A stretch of DNA of 64,000 bases from Rotaria sp. Silwood1 (Eukaryota; Rotifera; Eurotatoria; Philodinida; Philodinidae), in assembly GCA_905250075.1 (NCBI GenBank), contig CAJNOP010000038.1, positions 832,252 through 896,251 of the forward strand, written 5' to 3'. Both the position numbers and the translations under genes were made by a program. This document shows, piece after piece, positions 11,556 through 25,400 of this stretch (positions are counted from its first letter, which is position 1; every line of letters begins with the position of its first letter). The notes beneath the pieces are model-generated. The model was not told the origin of the DNA. It did not search any database and saw only the letters and a list, made by a program, of their open reading frames with translations.

Positions 11556-13841
11556 ATGTTTCGATTAGCTCAGTATACACTTAGAGGATCGCATCATGCG
11601 ATTAAAAGATCATTTTTATGTTCAAGTAAGAATAAAATTCTATTGACTAAAAAAAAAAAATTTTTTTATTTCATTTTATTTTTTCTTATTTTTCTAAAAG
11701 ATGTTCGAATGTATCTATCAGATGCTTATCAAGCATTTGATAAATGGGATGAATCATTATCAAGTGAAATTCTACAAAAAACAAATATTAGTATGTATGA
11801 ACTAATATTGTCGATAATATAAAATTGAGTTTGATTCTTTTTTTTCTTTTGTTTTCTAAAGGTGAACTTTTGATTGATGTTGAAGATAAATTAAACCGAA
11901 AGAAATATGTTAGTTCACTCGATATTGAAATTGTAAGTATTCATGTATATGAGATAGAGTTCATTTGGGTCAAAAAATTTTCGACTCTATATTTGAAAAT
12001 ATTTGCTTACTAATATAAAGTGTTTAGTTGGCAGCAAAACTGACTCATGTCGAAACGACAGAAGATCTTAAATTGACAGAAACAATTTTAGAAAAGTAAG
12101 AAAAAATATTCTGTTTTTTTTTTTAATATTTCTTCGAAATTTTTTTCTCGACTTATTATTTAGATTTCGTCATACACCTGAAGCTCTTGAATTTCAACCT
12201 TCATTAGCTTATTCATTTGTTCGTAATTATCTTGATCTTGGTCAAAAAGAACGTTTATTACCTATTTTACATGATAAAGTTAATAAGAATTTTTTTAAAA
12301 ACAAAAATATTCATCAAGTTTATGATTTAATTTTAGGTTAAATATGGAATTTTTCTTGATCGATTTTCAGCTAATCTTTTATTAAATGCATTTTTACTTG
12401 AAAAAAAATATAAAGGTAAATTTCAACTGATTTTTTTTTTGTTTTATTATTTAGAAGTAATTATTTTAAAAATCTTCTAAAATAGAAGCTGCAGAAGTTT
12501 GTACAAATTTGATGTTACAAGATGAAGGCGATGATCAATTAACACGTGCACTTGGTTTAAATGCATGTTATAATTATTATTTAATAGCAACTGATGAAGA
12601 TTTTAAAAGTATACAAGTAGAAGAAGAAGATGAAGATATTGTATGTTAATTGAATAAATATTTTATTATTATGTTGATTTTTTTTTTCTTTTTAGGTTAA
12701 AGTAAAAGTTCATTTTGTTCGTAATCATACAAATGATGATCATTTTGATTTAACTGATAAACGTAAATTACTTGGTAAAACAATTGCTTATTTAAGTCGA
12801 GATGCACATAATAGTAGTATTATTTCATTACAAGTAAAATTTTTGAAATAGTTAAAAAATTTTTTGTTATTTTTAAAAAAATATTTTTGTTCTTAGATTT
12901 TGGGAAATATTCTTTATAAAAAATTTGGTCGTATATGTGATACACTTCAAACAATATTAGATAATGATAAATTACAACTTGATGAAACAATTGTAAATGA
13001 AGAACTTTTTTTTTCTGTGTTTTTTTTATTTACGTTGATTTAGGTTAAAATTTTGGAAAAAGAACTTGATGAATATGTTTATGATCCAATTGAAGCAAAA
13101 GAACGTTTACCTCAAAGTCCTTATCGACGTTTAGAATTAATACCTGAAGCTGCACGTGATATTATTAAAGTATAATAAAAAAAAAAAAAGAGAAAAACAT
13201 TTATCTTATGAAAATAAATAAATTTTATTTTATAGGAAAAACTTTTACCACAACTTCGTGAAAAAAATAAAATTGTTTCATTAAATCTTAAAGAATTTGT
13301 TGAAAAAAATCTTATTGAAATAGCTGCATTTGCTGATAAAAATGATACAATAAAACATGCACAACAAATATCAATATGGACACGTGAAAGACAAGAACAA
13401 CTTGATGATCAAATTCATCGTTTTGTTATTGAACAAAAAAAACTTAATTTAATTGAACGTCTTCGTTTATTAGAAGAACGTGATGAATTATTAAATTTTT
13501 TTGAAAATGAATCAAAAATTATAATGCATTCACAAGATAAAGCAATTGCTGATGAAAGTTTTGAAAATGTTCGTGCACCAGGTGAACATGAATATTTTGA
13601 ATTAGCTCGTCAACATTATCATTGGAATCGAATGGAACCACGTCGTTCATTACATCTTGATAAAAAATTACGTGATGAAGAAATGAGTGATGTTAGAAAT
13701 TGGCCATCATATAAATATCTTGCTGAAAATTGGAAATATGATCTTGCTGATTATATTCCATTAAATGAAAAAATGAAACGTCGTAAAGAAGATTTACCTC
13801 CAAGTGGAAAACCACCTTATTACAAACAACACTTTTTCTAA
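11556..13841 (+). CDS. mrps27: Mitochondrial ribosomal protein mS27 (MRPS27)
   Basis: Eleven exons: 11556-11625, 11701-11790, 11862-11932, 12028-12095, 12164-12278, 12337-12415, 12486-12640, 12696-12833, 12897-12992, 13044-13169 and 13236-13841, giving about 537 residues. The N-terminus is basic and Ser-rich without acidic residues, as in a mitochondrial targeting peptide. The best family match spans exons 2-7: YLSDAYQAFDKW, LEKFRHTPEALEFQPS, then VKYGIFLDRFSANLLLNAF, the characteristic PPR-like part of MRPS27, a pentatricopeptide-type small-subunit protein. The C-terminal third is a long charged helix-rich segment ending in KPPYYKQHFF. It starts 152 bp after the eIF3c stop on the same strand, with a TTTATTTAG acceptor-like site between, so the pair may be co-transcribed and trans-spliced. 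AATAAA lies about 60 bp after the stop. The family call rests on local sequence resemblance recalled from memory. Confidence 0.78.
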
Positions 13842-16800
13842 TAGATCAGTTCTGTTGTTTTTTCTTTTTCAGTTGTTGTTTTTTTGTTTGAATAGAGAAA
13901 ATAAAAATACAAACAGCATGATTCATTGGCATATTGTTTCGTCTCACTGATTAGAATAATAATATTCTAACTGCTACTACAAATACTTCGAAAAGCTAAA
14001 ATTTGAATGAAATTTTGGAATAGTCATCATTTGATCAATTGGATTTCACTTGGTATAAAATAAAAGTGTCTTATATTTTATATGAAATTTCATTTTAATA
14101 ATTGTTTCTTATTTCATGAATAGTTCAACTTCTCTTTCAGTTGTCTAAATCTAAACTCAACATTAGAGCCTGTCAAGTTCGTTGTAGTCTAGGACCTATC
14201 ATGTAACAGATTATTATCTAAAAGTGTGAATCGATTATGACTTGATCATTATAAGATCCTTCTAGACATTATATGAGAATTGTATAATGTTGATCGCAGC
14301 AATGTATCTTGCATCTTCGGAGCGATTATCAAATTGAGATTAAAAGATTCATTGAAATTAGTGGCAGAGTTCAGGTCGAAAAATTTCTAAGTCGACAGGT
14401 TCTAATGTAAAATTACCAATGGATAAAACAAAAGACCAACACAAAATGTACTTGTCCCATATGTATAAAACTATCTTTGTGAATAATTAAAGAGTATTAA
14501 TATTTTGTTATCAGACATGAAATATATATTAGATCAAAAATGAATCCTAGGAACATTGAAACTGCTTATTTTCAATTTCTAGTTTCCAGTTCTGAGTGAC
14601 ATTTTGTATTGGTTTGGAACCTAATTAGATTTGCATCAATTCCGATTCTAGTTAATTGTAGAAATTGGAATTGACTGGGAGTTTGAATTGATGCATATCT
14701 AAACTCAACTATTCCTTTATATGCATAGATTGGAGTTAGGAGTCTACAAATCCACTGTTTTTTTGTGCTAGGAGATAATGTCTCCTGGTTTCAGTTATAA
14801 AATAAAAAAAAAAACATTTTCTCTTCTAGTTCTTTTTGTTTGTCAATTTGCAGATAGTGAGCAAGTTAACGAAAGACATTAATATTTGCTCAACATTGCT
14901 TTTCATTTGCTAGCCCATATGCATCGGAAATTGTCATTTTCTGTCGTAATTATCTCAAAAATAAAAAGTCAGAAAATATTCGTTCGAATTCTAGATGAAT
15001 ATATTGACATAGAATAGTGCCTATGCGAGTATTTTGTTCGCCACACATCCATAGTAACATACTCCAGGCACATCCAGCCTCTCGCTTATTTTTGTTCCTC
15101 TCTTCTCAATTTATTGTGCTGTTCATGCGTGTTTCATCAGCCAGTAGGTGCACATTTTTTCACTCACTGCTCCGTCATACACGCGGATCATATCAGTTAG
15201 CTCCTTATGAATTTCTGCTTTTTGCTAATCTTAACTGTTGGCGCCTTCATCCAAAAGGCTTTTCTTTTATTTATATGTGTTTCATTGGTTCGATGCGAGA
15301 ACTCTATTTACGATTTCGCTTGTATTTCATTTCTTATGTTGCTTGGTAATTTTTTGACTTTATCTTTAACAGCAATCATTTCTTTAGATAACTCATAGAA
15401 GGGTAAAAATTACTCTCTACGAATCGTCGAACGAAACTCAACGCTTTTTTAAAGTTTCCTTTCAAAGAAAAGTAACTCAGCACAGGTATTGCCATAGAGA
15501 TACATGAGAACGCACATTCTTTTTGCATTTACTGGACTTGGTTACAAACTGATTTTTTCTATCTACGATAGAATGCGTCTTGTGCTCGAGTTTTTTCTTC
15601 GTCGGATAAATTTCTTTTTACGATGAAATGATCTAGAGAGTAAATGTTATTTTCATTATCTATGCAGTTTTGAAGTGTGCTTTTTTGTATTATATCACTG
15701 CAGTGTATGAAACTTTCATGCGTCACTCTCGTGATACTAGGTTGATTTCAACTTCCGTATTTCAAAGAATCGTTCGTTTCACATTATTTTTGCAATTAAC
15801 CTTTCTCAAAAAATAAATAGAGAGGTTGAACTCTTAAGAACGAAAAAATATCTTAATTTTCTTTTTTGATTGTACATTGGTATTCTTTTCCATTTTAACA
15901 TTTGCTTTTCGTTTGCTCTAAAATTCGTCTGCTTTCAGCCTTATAGTTCGTATCAATTATATTAGCCAATCCACATGTTACATACACTATGTTTATGTAT
16001 ATGATTCCCATTCGATCGTATTCGAGATGGATGAACTTAGAATTAAACGTTACTTGTTAGAGCCACAATTATCAACCTTGCTTTCATTCGCAAAAAGTGA
16101 TGGCTGATACGTGTGTAAATGTCGTTAACTCTTTCTATAAACAAAAAAACGTAAATGTGGGTCTGGGTTTAGGTGTCGATATTGATCTTCTCTTTACCAG
16201 CAGCTCCACCCTTGACCAATCTTTTATTTTCTTATCAAATTATTATTTCTTGGATCGAAATAATAATTAGTTTTATAATTTGAATAATGCTATTTTCAAA
16301 GATGCATTCATGTACAATAAAATACAGATTGAACTTGGATGTTTCAATTCTTATTTTTTTGTCGACCAATGTTAATTTTATTAAATTATCTGCATGCTTT
16401 GTCGAGCCATCTCGAAAATATTCAGCTTATGCATCTTGTATGTTTTGTTAATAGGATGACTATTCAGTGAGGATCTAGCAAAGCCCGTACTAGCCTCTTA
16501 TGCGGTTGACTGTCGATAAATTTTCAATGCTTGATTTAATTATCTTAAACGAACAAATATCATTACAAATCTCTCAATCGAAACTGATTTGTATGATTTT
16601 GACTTATGATGGAAATCTGAACACCAAAGTGTTGGTCAACTCGGTATCTAAGTTATGGAATCAATTATGTTACAAGTATATTATTCACATGTCACATACC
16701 ACTCTATATTGAATCTTTTTCGGTATTTCTTTCATATTATTTCATTTGAAATATGACATTGTTGGTATCTTTTATGAAAAACTGTTGCTGTCATTCTTCG

Positions 16801-17211
16801 TATAAGAAACTCAACAGTTGATAGTGGACGTTTGATAAATAGAAAGTATGATGGACTTATGCTGTCCTCTTACTCTACATAGCACTAAAACTTATTTATT
16901 TAGATAAATGTTGGACTGAACTGCGATCAACTAAAGATAAATAATTCACGAACACGTGTTATTTTTGCATTTTGTTAGTGAGAAAGACTGCGATAAACTG
17001 TTATACTTATATTAGATTTTGGATAAGCATTTATACTTGGTACTTCAAACACCTATAGTTCTTAAATAATGACAAAATTGCATTTTTCTTAATGAGTGAT
17101 ATTTAGAAAATTTTTGTTAATATTTAATTACTATTCATTTCAATCAAAATTCAATTATATGTCGAATTAGTCAGATGGTAAGCCATCAAAATCCATATCG
17201 TTGCTATCATA
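13842..17211. other. Long intergenic region
   Basis: About 3.4 kb between convergent genes. Only short open frames lie here (near 15.0-15.4 and 16.5-16.7 kb), with no recognisable family. The 15.0-15.3 kb part is visibly less AT-rich than its surroundings and could be an old insertion or decayed sequence, but nothing identifies it. Confidence 0.5.
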
Positions 17212-19506
17212 CTAATCAATTTCTGACACTGAATCGCTTTCTGAACATGAATGCTCACGTCCCAAACCACCATGTAACAGAACGAAAGTATTCAATGGTG
17301 TTTGTGTCGGCCATAAGCATTCATAGGCTAGTTGATGTTTAGCAATCAAACGTGCACAAAGACATTTCAATGATGATGGAATTTGTTTCAGTCGTAAAAA
17401 GTCTTTGATTTCATTTCGGATAGCTACAGAGAGTGGTGTCTCACCATATTGATTAACGCAATCAACATGAGCTCCTGCATTGATTAGTAGTTCGACAATC
17501 GCTACCGGATTTGTATTGGTATCTCGTTTCGAACAACGAGAAATCACGTGTAGGGCAGTATCACATCCTATTGTATTGATAGCATCCAAATCAATCCATT
17601 GTTTCCCGTACGTAAGAAGAAGTCTCGTAGTAGATAGATTTGGAAATCTAGAAAACAGAAATTCCAGATGCTCAGCAGTTTATTGTACATAAAGAAATAA
17701 GCTACTTTCATAGATTAAGCTATTGATCTGACGAAACAATTTTTTATTCTTTCACTGTAAAATCATATTCAACGTCACTTACACAATTAGGGGTCTGATG
17801 TCCGCTAACCGATAGTTTATATTGTGACTTGTTCCTGAGTCGACACAGAGATGTAATATGGTTTGTCCTTTTGGTGTTGTACGCTGCTGGCGGCATAGAG
17901 TTTGGACCCATTGAATGATAGCACGACGATCTGTATTGCTCACTGTTCTTTGCTCAAGAACCTAAAACAGAATTTAAATAGTAGCTTAATGGTTTTCCAT
18001 GATAGAATTCTTTACAATGAATAGAAAAGAAATCATCAAAGATTACTTTCGAAACAGAAAGTTTGACATTCACGACAAGTATTTTTTAAAATTCTCTTCA
18101 ATAGTTGTGTGCAAGCTACTTCATACCTTGGTTGCAATGACTATTAGATACAGTGCATTGTTTAAATTGCTTGCATTCATTTCCTGTTGCGATGGCTCAA
18201 AGATCAGATGGCATGCCTTCAAGAAATGATCAACAGGGAAAGGCACTTGTGCAGTTAGTATTCTGCAGAAAATCCAAACGAAGCGATGAAGATTTGTGTC
18301 AAGTTCCATTTGTTGATACAGATTAAATGTATGAAATGCTAAATGTAGGCCACGATCGAACTCATTCCTTTCGACAAGTAGGATTACTCTCTTGAGTAAT
18401 GGGTCAAACAATAATTCATTTTTTTCAGGTATAAGAATACGTTCACGAATAAGTAATGCCTCAATATATAGACGATTGTTGTCGTGTCCGATCTTGTCCA
18501 GATCATCGAGAGACTGGCATTCTCTATGAAAGTCATAAGCAGCAATAGGCTGAGTAACTTTTTTTGGTATATTGAGTAGCACACGTCTTTCTATTGATCG
18601 TCGCAAAAGGCCTATCATCCATTCAGATTGCTGACGTTCATCACCACTATTGGAGACCATGTAGGAAGAAGCAAGTAGTTCAAGCTCATCGAAGGTTGTT
18701 TCATCGTGATTATATTCGAGTAAAAACTCAACTACATCTAGTCGATGATTCTCAGCTGCTAGTATCAATGGAGTCTTTCCATAACGATTTCTTACACTAG
18801 AAGAGGCACCCGCTAAACATAGTAATCTTACTGGTGCTAGATGACCTTCTATAACGGCAACAGCAAGTGGTGTGTTTTCATGAATACAAGTTCTATAATC
18901 AAGTTTAGCGCCTTTTTCTATGAGATAGGTCATGATCTGTGTATTGCCTTTGGCGGCGGCTACCATAAGACTGCTACATTTGCTCTGATTATTGGTGACT
19001 GTTTCATTAACATCAGCATAACTATTTTCAACCAAGAAGCAAACGATGTCGAATCGTTCTCTGATGATAGCATCAATTAAAAGTGGATGACATGGACCGT
19101 TATTCACGTTAGCTTTACCTAGATCAAGCAAACTTTTTGCTACAACATAGTGAGCTCGATCAAGTGCGCACCATAGAGCCGTTGCGTTATGTACTAAATC
19201 TCCATTGATGCTATGTACACGTCCTTTAAGTTCAGTTTGATTGATATCAGCAGAACAATGAGCAAGTAAGACACGTACGACGGCGTCATATCCATGTAAA
19301 CTTGCTAGCATCAGTAGACTAAGGTACTCGTTGTTTAATCGATTCACCGCAGCAAAAATATTGGACATACGAGGTCTCTCGTGTAAATACGTATCGAGTT
19401 CGCTCGATTTATCATGATAAACCAGTTCGTATAGGTGTTGGCGTATGATTGAAAGACTTTCCTTTACTACCAATGAATAGCTCCTTCGTTGCATATGCAT
19501 TGTCAT
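17212..19506 (-). CDS. FEM1-family ankyrin-repeat CUL2 substrate receptor
   Basis: Three exons on the minus strand: 19506-18127, 17961-17783 and 17647-17212, giving about 664 residues, the usual size for FEM1A/B/C (617-669). FEM1 proteins are substrate receptors of CUL2 ubiquitin ligases and recognise C-terminal degrons. Order seen: N-terminal ankyrin repeats (residues about 55-290, including LMLASLHGYDAVVRVLLAH, ATALWCALDRAHYVVAKSLL, SLMVAAAKGNTQIMTYLIEK, GKTPLILAAENHRLDVVEFL), then the FEM1-specific TPR-like middle (YIEALLIRERIL). The last two exons supply the C-terminal ankyrin block (GQTILHLCVDSGTS, FPNLSTTRLLL, GCDTALHVI, GETPLSVAI) and the SLKCLCARLI tail segment, the VHL-box region in the family. 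Both introns keep phase. The second donor was placed at GTAAGT, two bases into the GT-GT tandem, which restores the VFPNLSTTRLLL reading. Confidence 0.92.
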
Positions 19507-20783
19507 GCATCAAAATAATTTCGACAGTGAGTAGCAATCACTTTTTCTGACGTACGGAAGTAAACTGACGTCATGTCACATGTTGCACGGACAATGATTC
19601 ATAAATTTTAGAGGTAAAAGAACGGTAAAAGCCAACTATTATTGACTAAGCAAAGTGCCATTAAGCTTCCATTCTGTCCTCACTAAAAAACTAACTTCGA
19701 TAGAGTACATGAGATATTAATGTATTTGCAAGCCTCACGTGCATCCACTACTCAGCGGCACTAACACCCAAAAAGCATAATATGTATTAATGAAATAGTC
19801 TGACTGAAAATAGAAAAGAGAACAAACATGAGCTCTATTCATTGATGAGAAAGTTTTTTTTTTATGTGAGAGATTAATTGTTGGTTACGAATAATGGAGA
19901 AAATATGTACAGAAAGTCAATACATCCTATCTCTATGCATTACTCAATGTGTTTCACATCCATTGAATAAATGATGGATTGGTATAGAATAATACATCAC
20001 AGTGAATTATGTAATCATTGCGTCACCTTCATCTTTTCCTTAAGTAACTTGTACACTAGGTGTGTATCGTTGCCTTTCATAGTAAGAGCAATTTTCGGTC
20101 AAGAACCTGTGTCCAATAGAATATAATATTCATGAGAGTTACGATAAAAGTCAGCATGTCACCAAATAGGTGATAATGCCACACCCCACATTTTAATATC
20201 AAAAAAATCTAGGTCTTCTATTGACAGTAAATCACATAAATGAATTTCACTATATTTAATAGTTTTATTACCAATTGGAAAATAATACATGTGAATAACA
20301 AAATGGTTTGAATAGGAGGTGACATGGCTATTTCAGAAATTGATAGTATTCAGATCGACAAGACTTTCTTCACGTGCCGTTATTTTGATGATGTAAGGGC
20401 AAAAAATAGTAGAATACATCGATAGAGAAAGAATCAGAAACGAAAGCAACACACCTGTAAACAAGTATCAATGATATCATGTGACGAAATTAATATTCAC
20501 TTATCAAGTTTCTTACTTTCTGTATTATATGAGAAGTGTAATTGGCGTTTTCGTTTTTGGATCTATATATTGCTGACATCTGAAACTATGCAACAAAGAT
20601 AAATACAAAATGGTTTTCTTCCATAGATACATAATCTATTTTGTTTGCCAATTAAGAGGCGTTTCATTCAAAAAAAAAACGAAGACTCCAGAATAGCGAA
20701 AAACATAGGGGGACAGATAGATTTCAAATCTTGGTCATTTGTCCAAAATCTGATAAAAAACTTTAAATAAAATGTTTGTTTTA
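19507..20783. other. Intergenic
   Basis: About 1.3 kb between two minus-strand genes. It must contain the FEM1 promoter. No coding exon, RNA gene or repeat was recognised. Confidence 0.5.
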
Positions 20784-22493
20784 TTAATGAATCCACAATC
20801 GAACTTTATTCTGGAGTGACTTAATTCTCGATATTGTACATGTTGATGGCAAACGTTGTTGCAACCATTTGATATGTCTATCTTCTTCTGGAGGAATTCG
20901 ATCATAATCAAGTTTCATAATCCAAGGATCATCGCGAGAGAAAACTGTTAAAGCACGCAGATTTCTCATGCTCTTCACTAGACAAAGTATAGCTGTTCGA
21001 TTTTCTACTGCAATGGCAAGAACTTCGCATTGAAGACCCAATGACGTTTGACTAAATATAGTACAATATTGTTCACTCCAACATGCATGAGGAGAGTGAA
21101 GATCAAGTTGACGAATCGATTTACTTGTAAATTCATCGAATAACGAAAGTGGATTGCGGTCCGTACGTAATTGGAAAGAATAGAGATGTGGTGATCTATC
21201 GAACAATATTTGCACTTGAGATTTGAAAGTAATATCGCATAAATAAACAAAGAGTGAAGTCAATAGATCTGTTCGTATATTAGAACAAAAGCTGTCTTTA
21301 TATATTGGTAGATATTCAAGATAACGAAGATTTCGGAACTGAAAAAGAGACAAAGTTTCAGATAAACATGAGTTATAATGTAGACGTTGCACATGATCAT
21401 ACGCATGATAGTCGTCATCGTGTAGGCTAGTCGATTTGATTTCCATATTTGCGTAAACATCAAACGACGAAAAGCCATATGGTAATGTATAAAGACACCA
21501 TGATTTGCATTCCTGTTTCCGACTTCAGTGACATCGAACGAACCATCGATGTTTGTGAATCCAAAAGTGAGTCTTAAATGAATTAAGAATTTCATCAACT
21601 TTTTCCTCAGTTCTAGTATAATCATTGATTACAAAGAGCATCTTCATTTGAAATATTTCGAGTTTTGGCAAATAATCGGTTATCCATTGTTCCCATTGAT
21701 ATCCATCTATATAGTTCCGAGCTGTCAAGATTGTAAGGTGAGATAAGTTCTGCACCAATTGCAAAATGTATTTTAATCCATTTGTTGTAGATTCAAAGCA
21801 AATATGTAATCTATCGATCGATGGCAGAGTGAATGATAGCGTTTTTGTAAGATAATAATCTACAGGACTTATAGAAAGACGTTCAAGGCAAGGTGTAAAT
21901 TGTAGAAGTAATTTTAAAGAAGCTACTTGTATTGTTTCACCTTGAATAGAGAGATTGCGGAGGGATGGCATTGTCTCTGTTGGTGAAATAGCTGCTCTGT
22001 TATTTGGATGAGCTGTTAGGTTTAAATGAGTTAGTTTAGGTAGACGCCAAATATTATTGCAGTTCGAAGATTGAAAGTTACAAGAAATCATGCGAAGATG
22101 TTGAAGATGACACAAGTAACGTATTTCATTCATCAATTCTTCCATTATTTGTTTAGAATAAATATGCGACAATGTCAGCGATTGTAAATTTATGAATTGA
22201 GCAAGAGTCAAATTATGGGAAAGAAAGCAAGTTGTTTGTTGTGGAGTTTCGTCGTCATCAGACAGATGCAGTGAGAAAATCCAATCAAAAATTAATCCCA
22301 GATGTTGCTGGCAAACTATAGTGAAATCAGTTTTTGAAGCAGATCGAAAGTCAAGAGTGTTCGATTGAAAATGCATAGCGAGAAGATTGTTCAAACGAGA
22401 ATTAAGGCCATGAAACGCACGAACAAGTTGAACACTGTTGAGACACTCGAATAAATGAAGTAATAATTCGTTAGGCAACAACTCCAATTCCAT
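20784..22493 (-). pseudogene. F-box protein gene broken by in-frame TGA
   Basis: Two open stretches on the minus strand share one frame and are separated only by a TGA at 21527-21525. Upstream, from the ATG at 22493, an F-box (MELELLPNELLLHLFECL) is followed by LRR-like segments and ends in HRWFVRCH. Directly after the stop the frame continues SRKQECKSWCLYTLPYGF and then about 245 more residues to 20784. Bdelloid F-box proteins carry a Trp in the WFVRC-x-W neighbourhood, as I recall the family, so the TGA looks like a TGG-to-TGA change. Without it the protein would be about 569 residues in one exon. Everything else is intact, so this is either a very young pseudogene, a polymorphic null allele or a sequencing error. 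A 53-codon in-frame extension upstream of 22493 is open but does not look like the family. Confidence 0.75.
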
Positions 22494-25400
22494 CTTTAAC
22501 TCTTCATCTGAATTGATGTGCTGTGAATGAAAATTCTTTTTTTTTGTCATCTCTTCATTCTCCGTCAAACAGACACAACTGTGCTTTATTACCTCTCTCC
22601 TATGCTTTTTTGCCTTCCTTATCGAATACGATTGAATATGTTTCAAATACAAGCAACTATTTATTTTGAAAAAACGACAGCAAGTTTGTATGAATCATTG
22701 AGTAGTCACATGTTGTTACACGCATATAATAACTAGAGAAAAAGATACAGTATCAACAAAATTATGCAAGACTTTCATCGAATATAGGCGTTTGTCGAAT
22801 AGATTCATTCAACAAACATAGCAGCGTTTACATAATAGATGGCGTAACATATAGTGAAATCGTTGAGTCTTCATTCATTGATAATGCCAATATACGTGAA
22901 AAAAAAATTATGCATGGCTAAAACGAAGATTCTCCAATATTTTGGTTCTGATCACATGCAACCTTACTATGTGAAAATATCGTTTATATATTTAAAAAGG
23001 TCTCAAAAGTCTTTATCATTTAAGATATTACTTAATGAGACCAAAACACGAATGAAAATAGTTAGTTCATACTACAAATGTTGATCGATGATGCATATAT
23101 CTATTGATTTTGAGTCATAATCAGGATACTACATATTTTATGTTCATCCAAGTCAAAAATGTGACTTCAGATTCGTCATCAGCATGAAAAATTCAGTATT
23201 ATAATATTCTGTAATTGAATGTAAAGTTAATCAAGTTAAAAATATCTTGTCGAATACAGATTGTTCGAGCATATCTCAAAGCATACTTTTATTGGCATCT
23301 TTATAAACGTCTCTAGTATCTCGTGAGAAAATATGCAGCCTTATATTTCACTCTATTTAGAATCAATCGACTTCTACCTTCAAAAATGACTATTTAAAAG
23401 CATTTAGATTTTGTTTTATTTTTGAAAAAATCGACTTTTCCTTGATATTTATGGCAGAACCATACAAGACTTAAAGTCGAGCCTAGAATCGATAGTCCTT
23501 ATTGTCAAAATTTTTTTGTAATGAAACACCGATTCCAAGGGGTACCCACTGTAGATGGTCAAGTGAGAGTCGTTTTTTGCATTTTATATTGAACAAGAGC
23601 AAAAATAATAATAAAAGTTCGATTCTTCTCTGTCTGTTTTGAATCAAACTATTGTCAGTTCTATTCTCATTATAATCCTGGTATATTAATGAAACAGCCT
23701 TCGATTATAATAGCATTATTACATGACAATGCCAGGAATAGAGAATTCAGATCGAGTGTTTCTGAAGGTTACCTTCAATTGAACAATCGTGAAATCATTA
23801 TGAGACACTGCGTATGAAAGTTTGTGGTTTTAATATACTTGCTATAGTGTATAATTCAAAAAGAAAAGAAAGCATAGTATTCTTTGGTGCTTTCAAAGAG
23901 TAGCATCTGCTTTGTTTCTAGTAATCGTTTTGTCGCATGATGTTTCTGCAAACATTTGACATTAAAAGTTCGAGGTAGAAGAAAAATAATACACTGTTTG
24001 TCATCTTGTTTCAATGTTCGTCCAGAGCTATGCGTCATGTTAGTGTTGTTGAAGATCGGAAAGTAAAGGTATATTTTCATAGTAATTGTGTCAGTAAGGA
24101 GAAACAACTTTTTTCCGTTCTTATCGATAAAATGACACAGAGAAAAATCTCCATGCATGACTCAACTGTCAATACAAACTATACAATCTCTTCTTTTAAA
24201 TGATAATGATTCAGTATCGTGCAATGTAGGATTTTTCGTATGCGTGGAGAAATACTATCACGATTATATTAACAGCCCAGAAATATGTATAAAATTAGTA
24301 TTGTTACGTATTCTCTCTTTCGATCAATTTCCCTCTGATAAAGCTCAGAAAGTAAGTGTTGAATAAGCTCTTGTCCGTTTCACGTCATAAAATATTCATT
24401 CGTGCTCACATGCTACCTGTAAGTTTGGTCCAGATTGCTGAGTCTTATGCTGAATACTACAAATCGATCACATTCTTTATTTTGATGGAATCTTTTCACC
24501 TCTTTCGGATTAAAAAAGTTGCCAACTTTAAGTCTCGATGATTCTGCACTCTATTAGATAAAAATATCTCCGAACAGTAAATGAACGGATGAGAATGGAA
24601 GTATGCAATGAACGAAGATCATACTCTCACCAAAAAGAAAGTAATTCACATCGTATTTATGTTCAGAATGAAATGTAGGTACACTAACGATACAATCATG
24701 TAGAAAAGATCATATATGTCTATGATTGACAATAATTACATATTTATTTTTCAGCATGAGTATGCAATTTTATAGCGTTCATCAAGAGTTTTACGATGCG
24801 CTATTTGGTTTTGTATTCAAAATAAGATTATTTTCCAAAAATAAATTTTATTTCGAGAAACACTATTTAGCTAACTAAATTTCTCAGGCTATAGGTATAA
24901 ATGTGGATGTTGATGAAGGTCAGATTCATAATCCCCTACTCACCTTCATATATTTTGCTCTGACTATTCGAAAAACATTCTACCATCGCTGCTGAAGAAT
25001 ATGTTTTAGTCAAGCAAGCAAGAAAGAAAAAGCTACTTTGCAGAAAAACACACTTAATACATCTATGATCAACTGTAGTTTTGATTTTTTTCATAGGAAC
25101 ATTGCCTATCAACAATAAGCATAACAATATAGATTTTGAATATTATGAATTTTCGTGAGCTACTTTTTCATAAAATTAACAGTATACATAAACGGCTTTC
25201 TGTTGCGACTTTGGCTAAGATTCGACGCCAGCAGTTAAATAATCACTGTCAATCGTCTAGCTCATCGATTTTATTTATTTTTTCATGGGTCATTATGTTC
25301 TTGGTGGCTGTCACTGTCGATTTATGCACTTATCTCATTGTTGTTTTTTTATTTATTTTTGTCATCATTATAATACCAGTTTCTTCTATTTTACTTATAA

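Noticed and set aside
15017-15398. Overlapping open frames of 110 and 63 codons
   Set aside because: Composition is driven by T- and C-rich DNA, the frames overlap each other, and there is no family motif or splice support.
23856-24158. 100-codon open frame on the minus strand
   Set aside because: No recognisable motif, overlapped by open frames on the other strand; consistent with chance.
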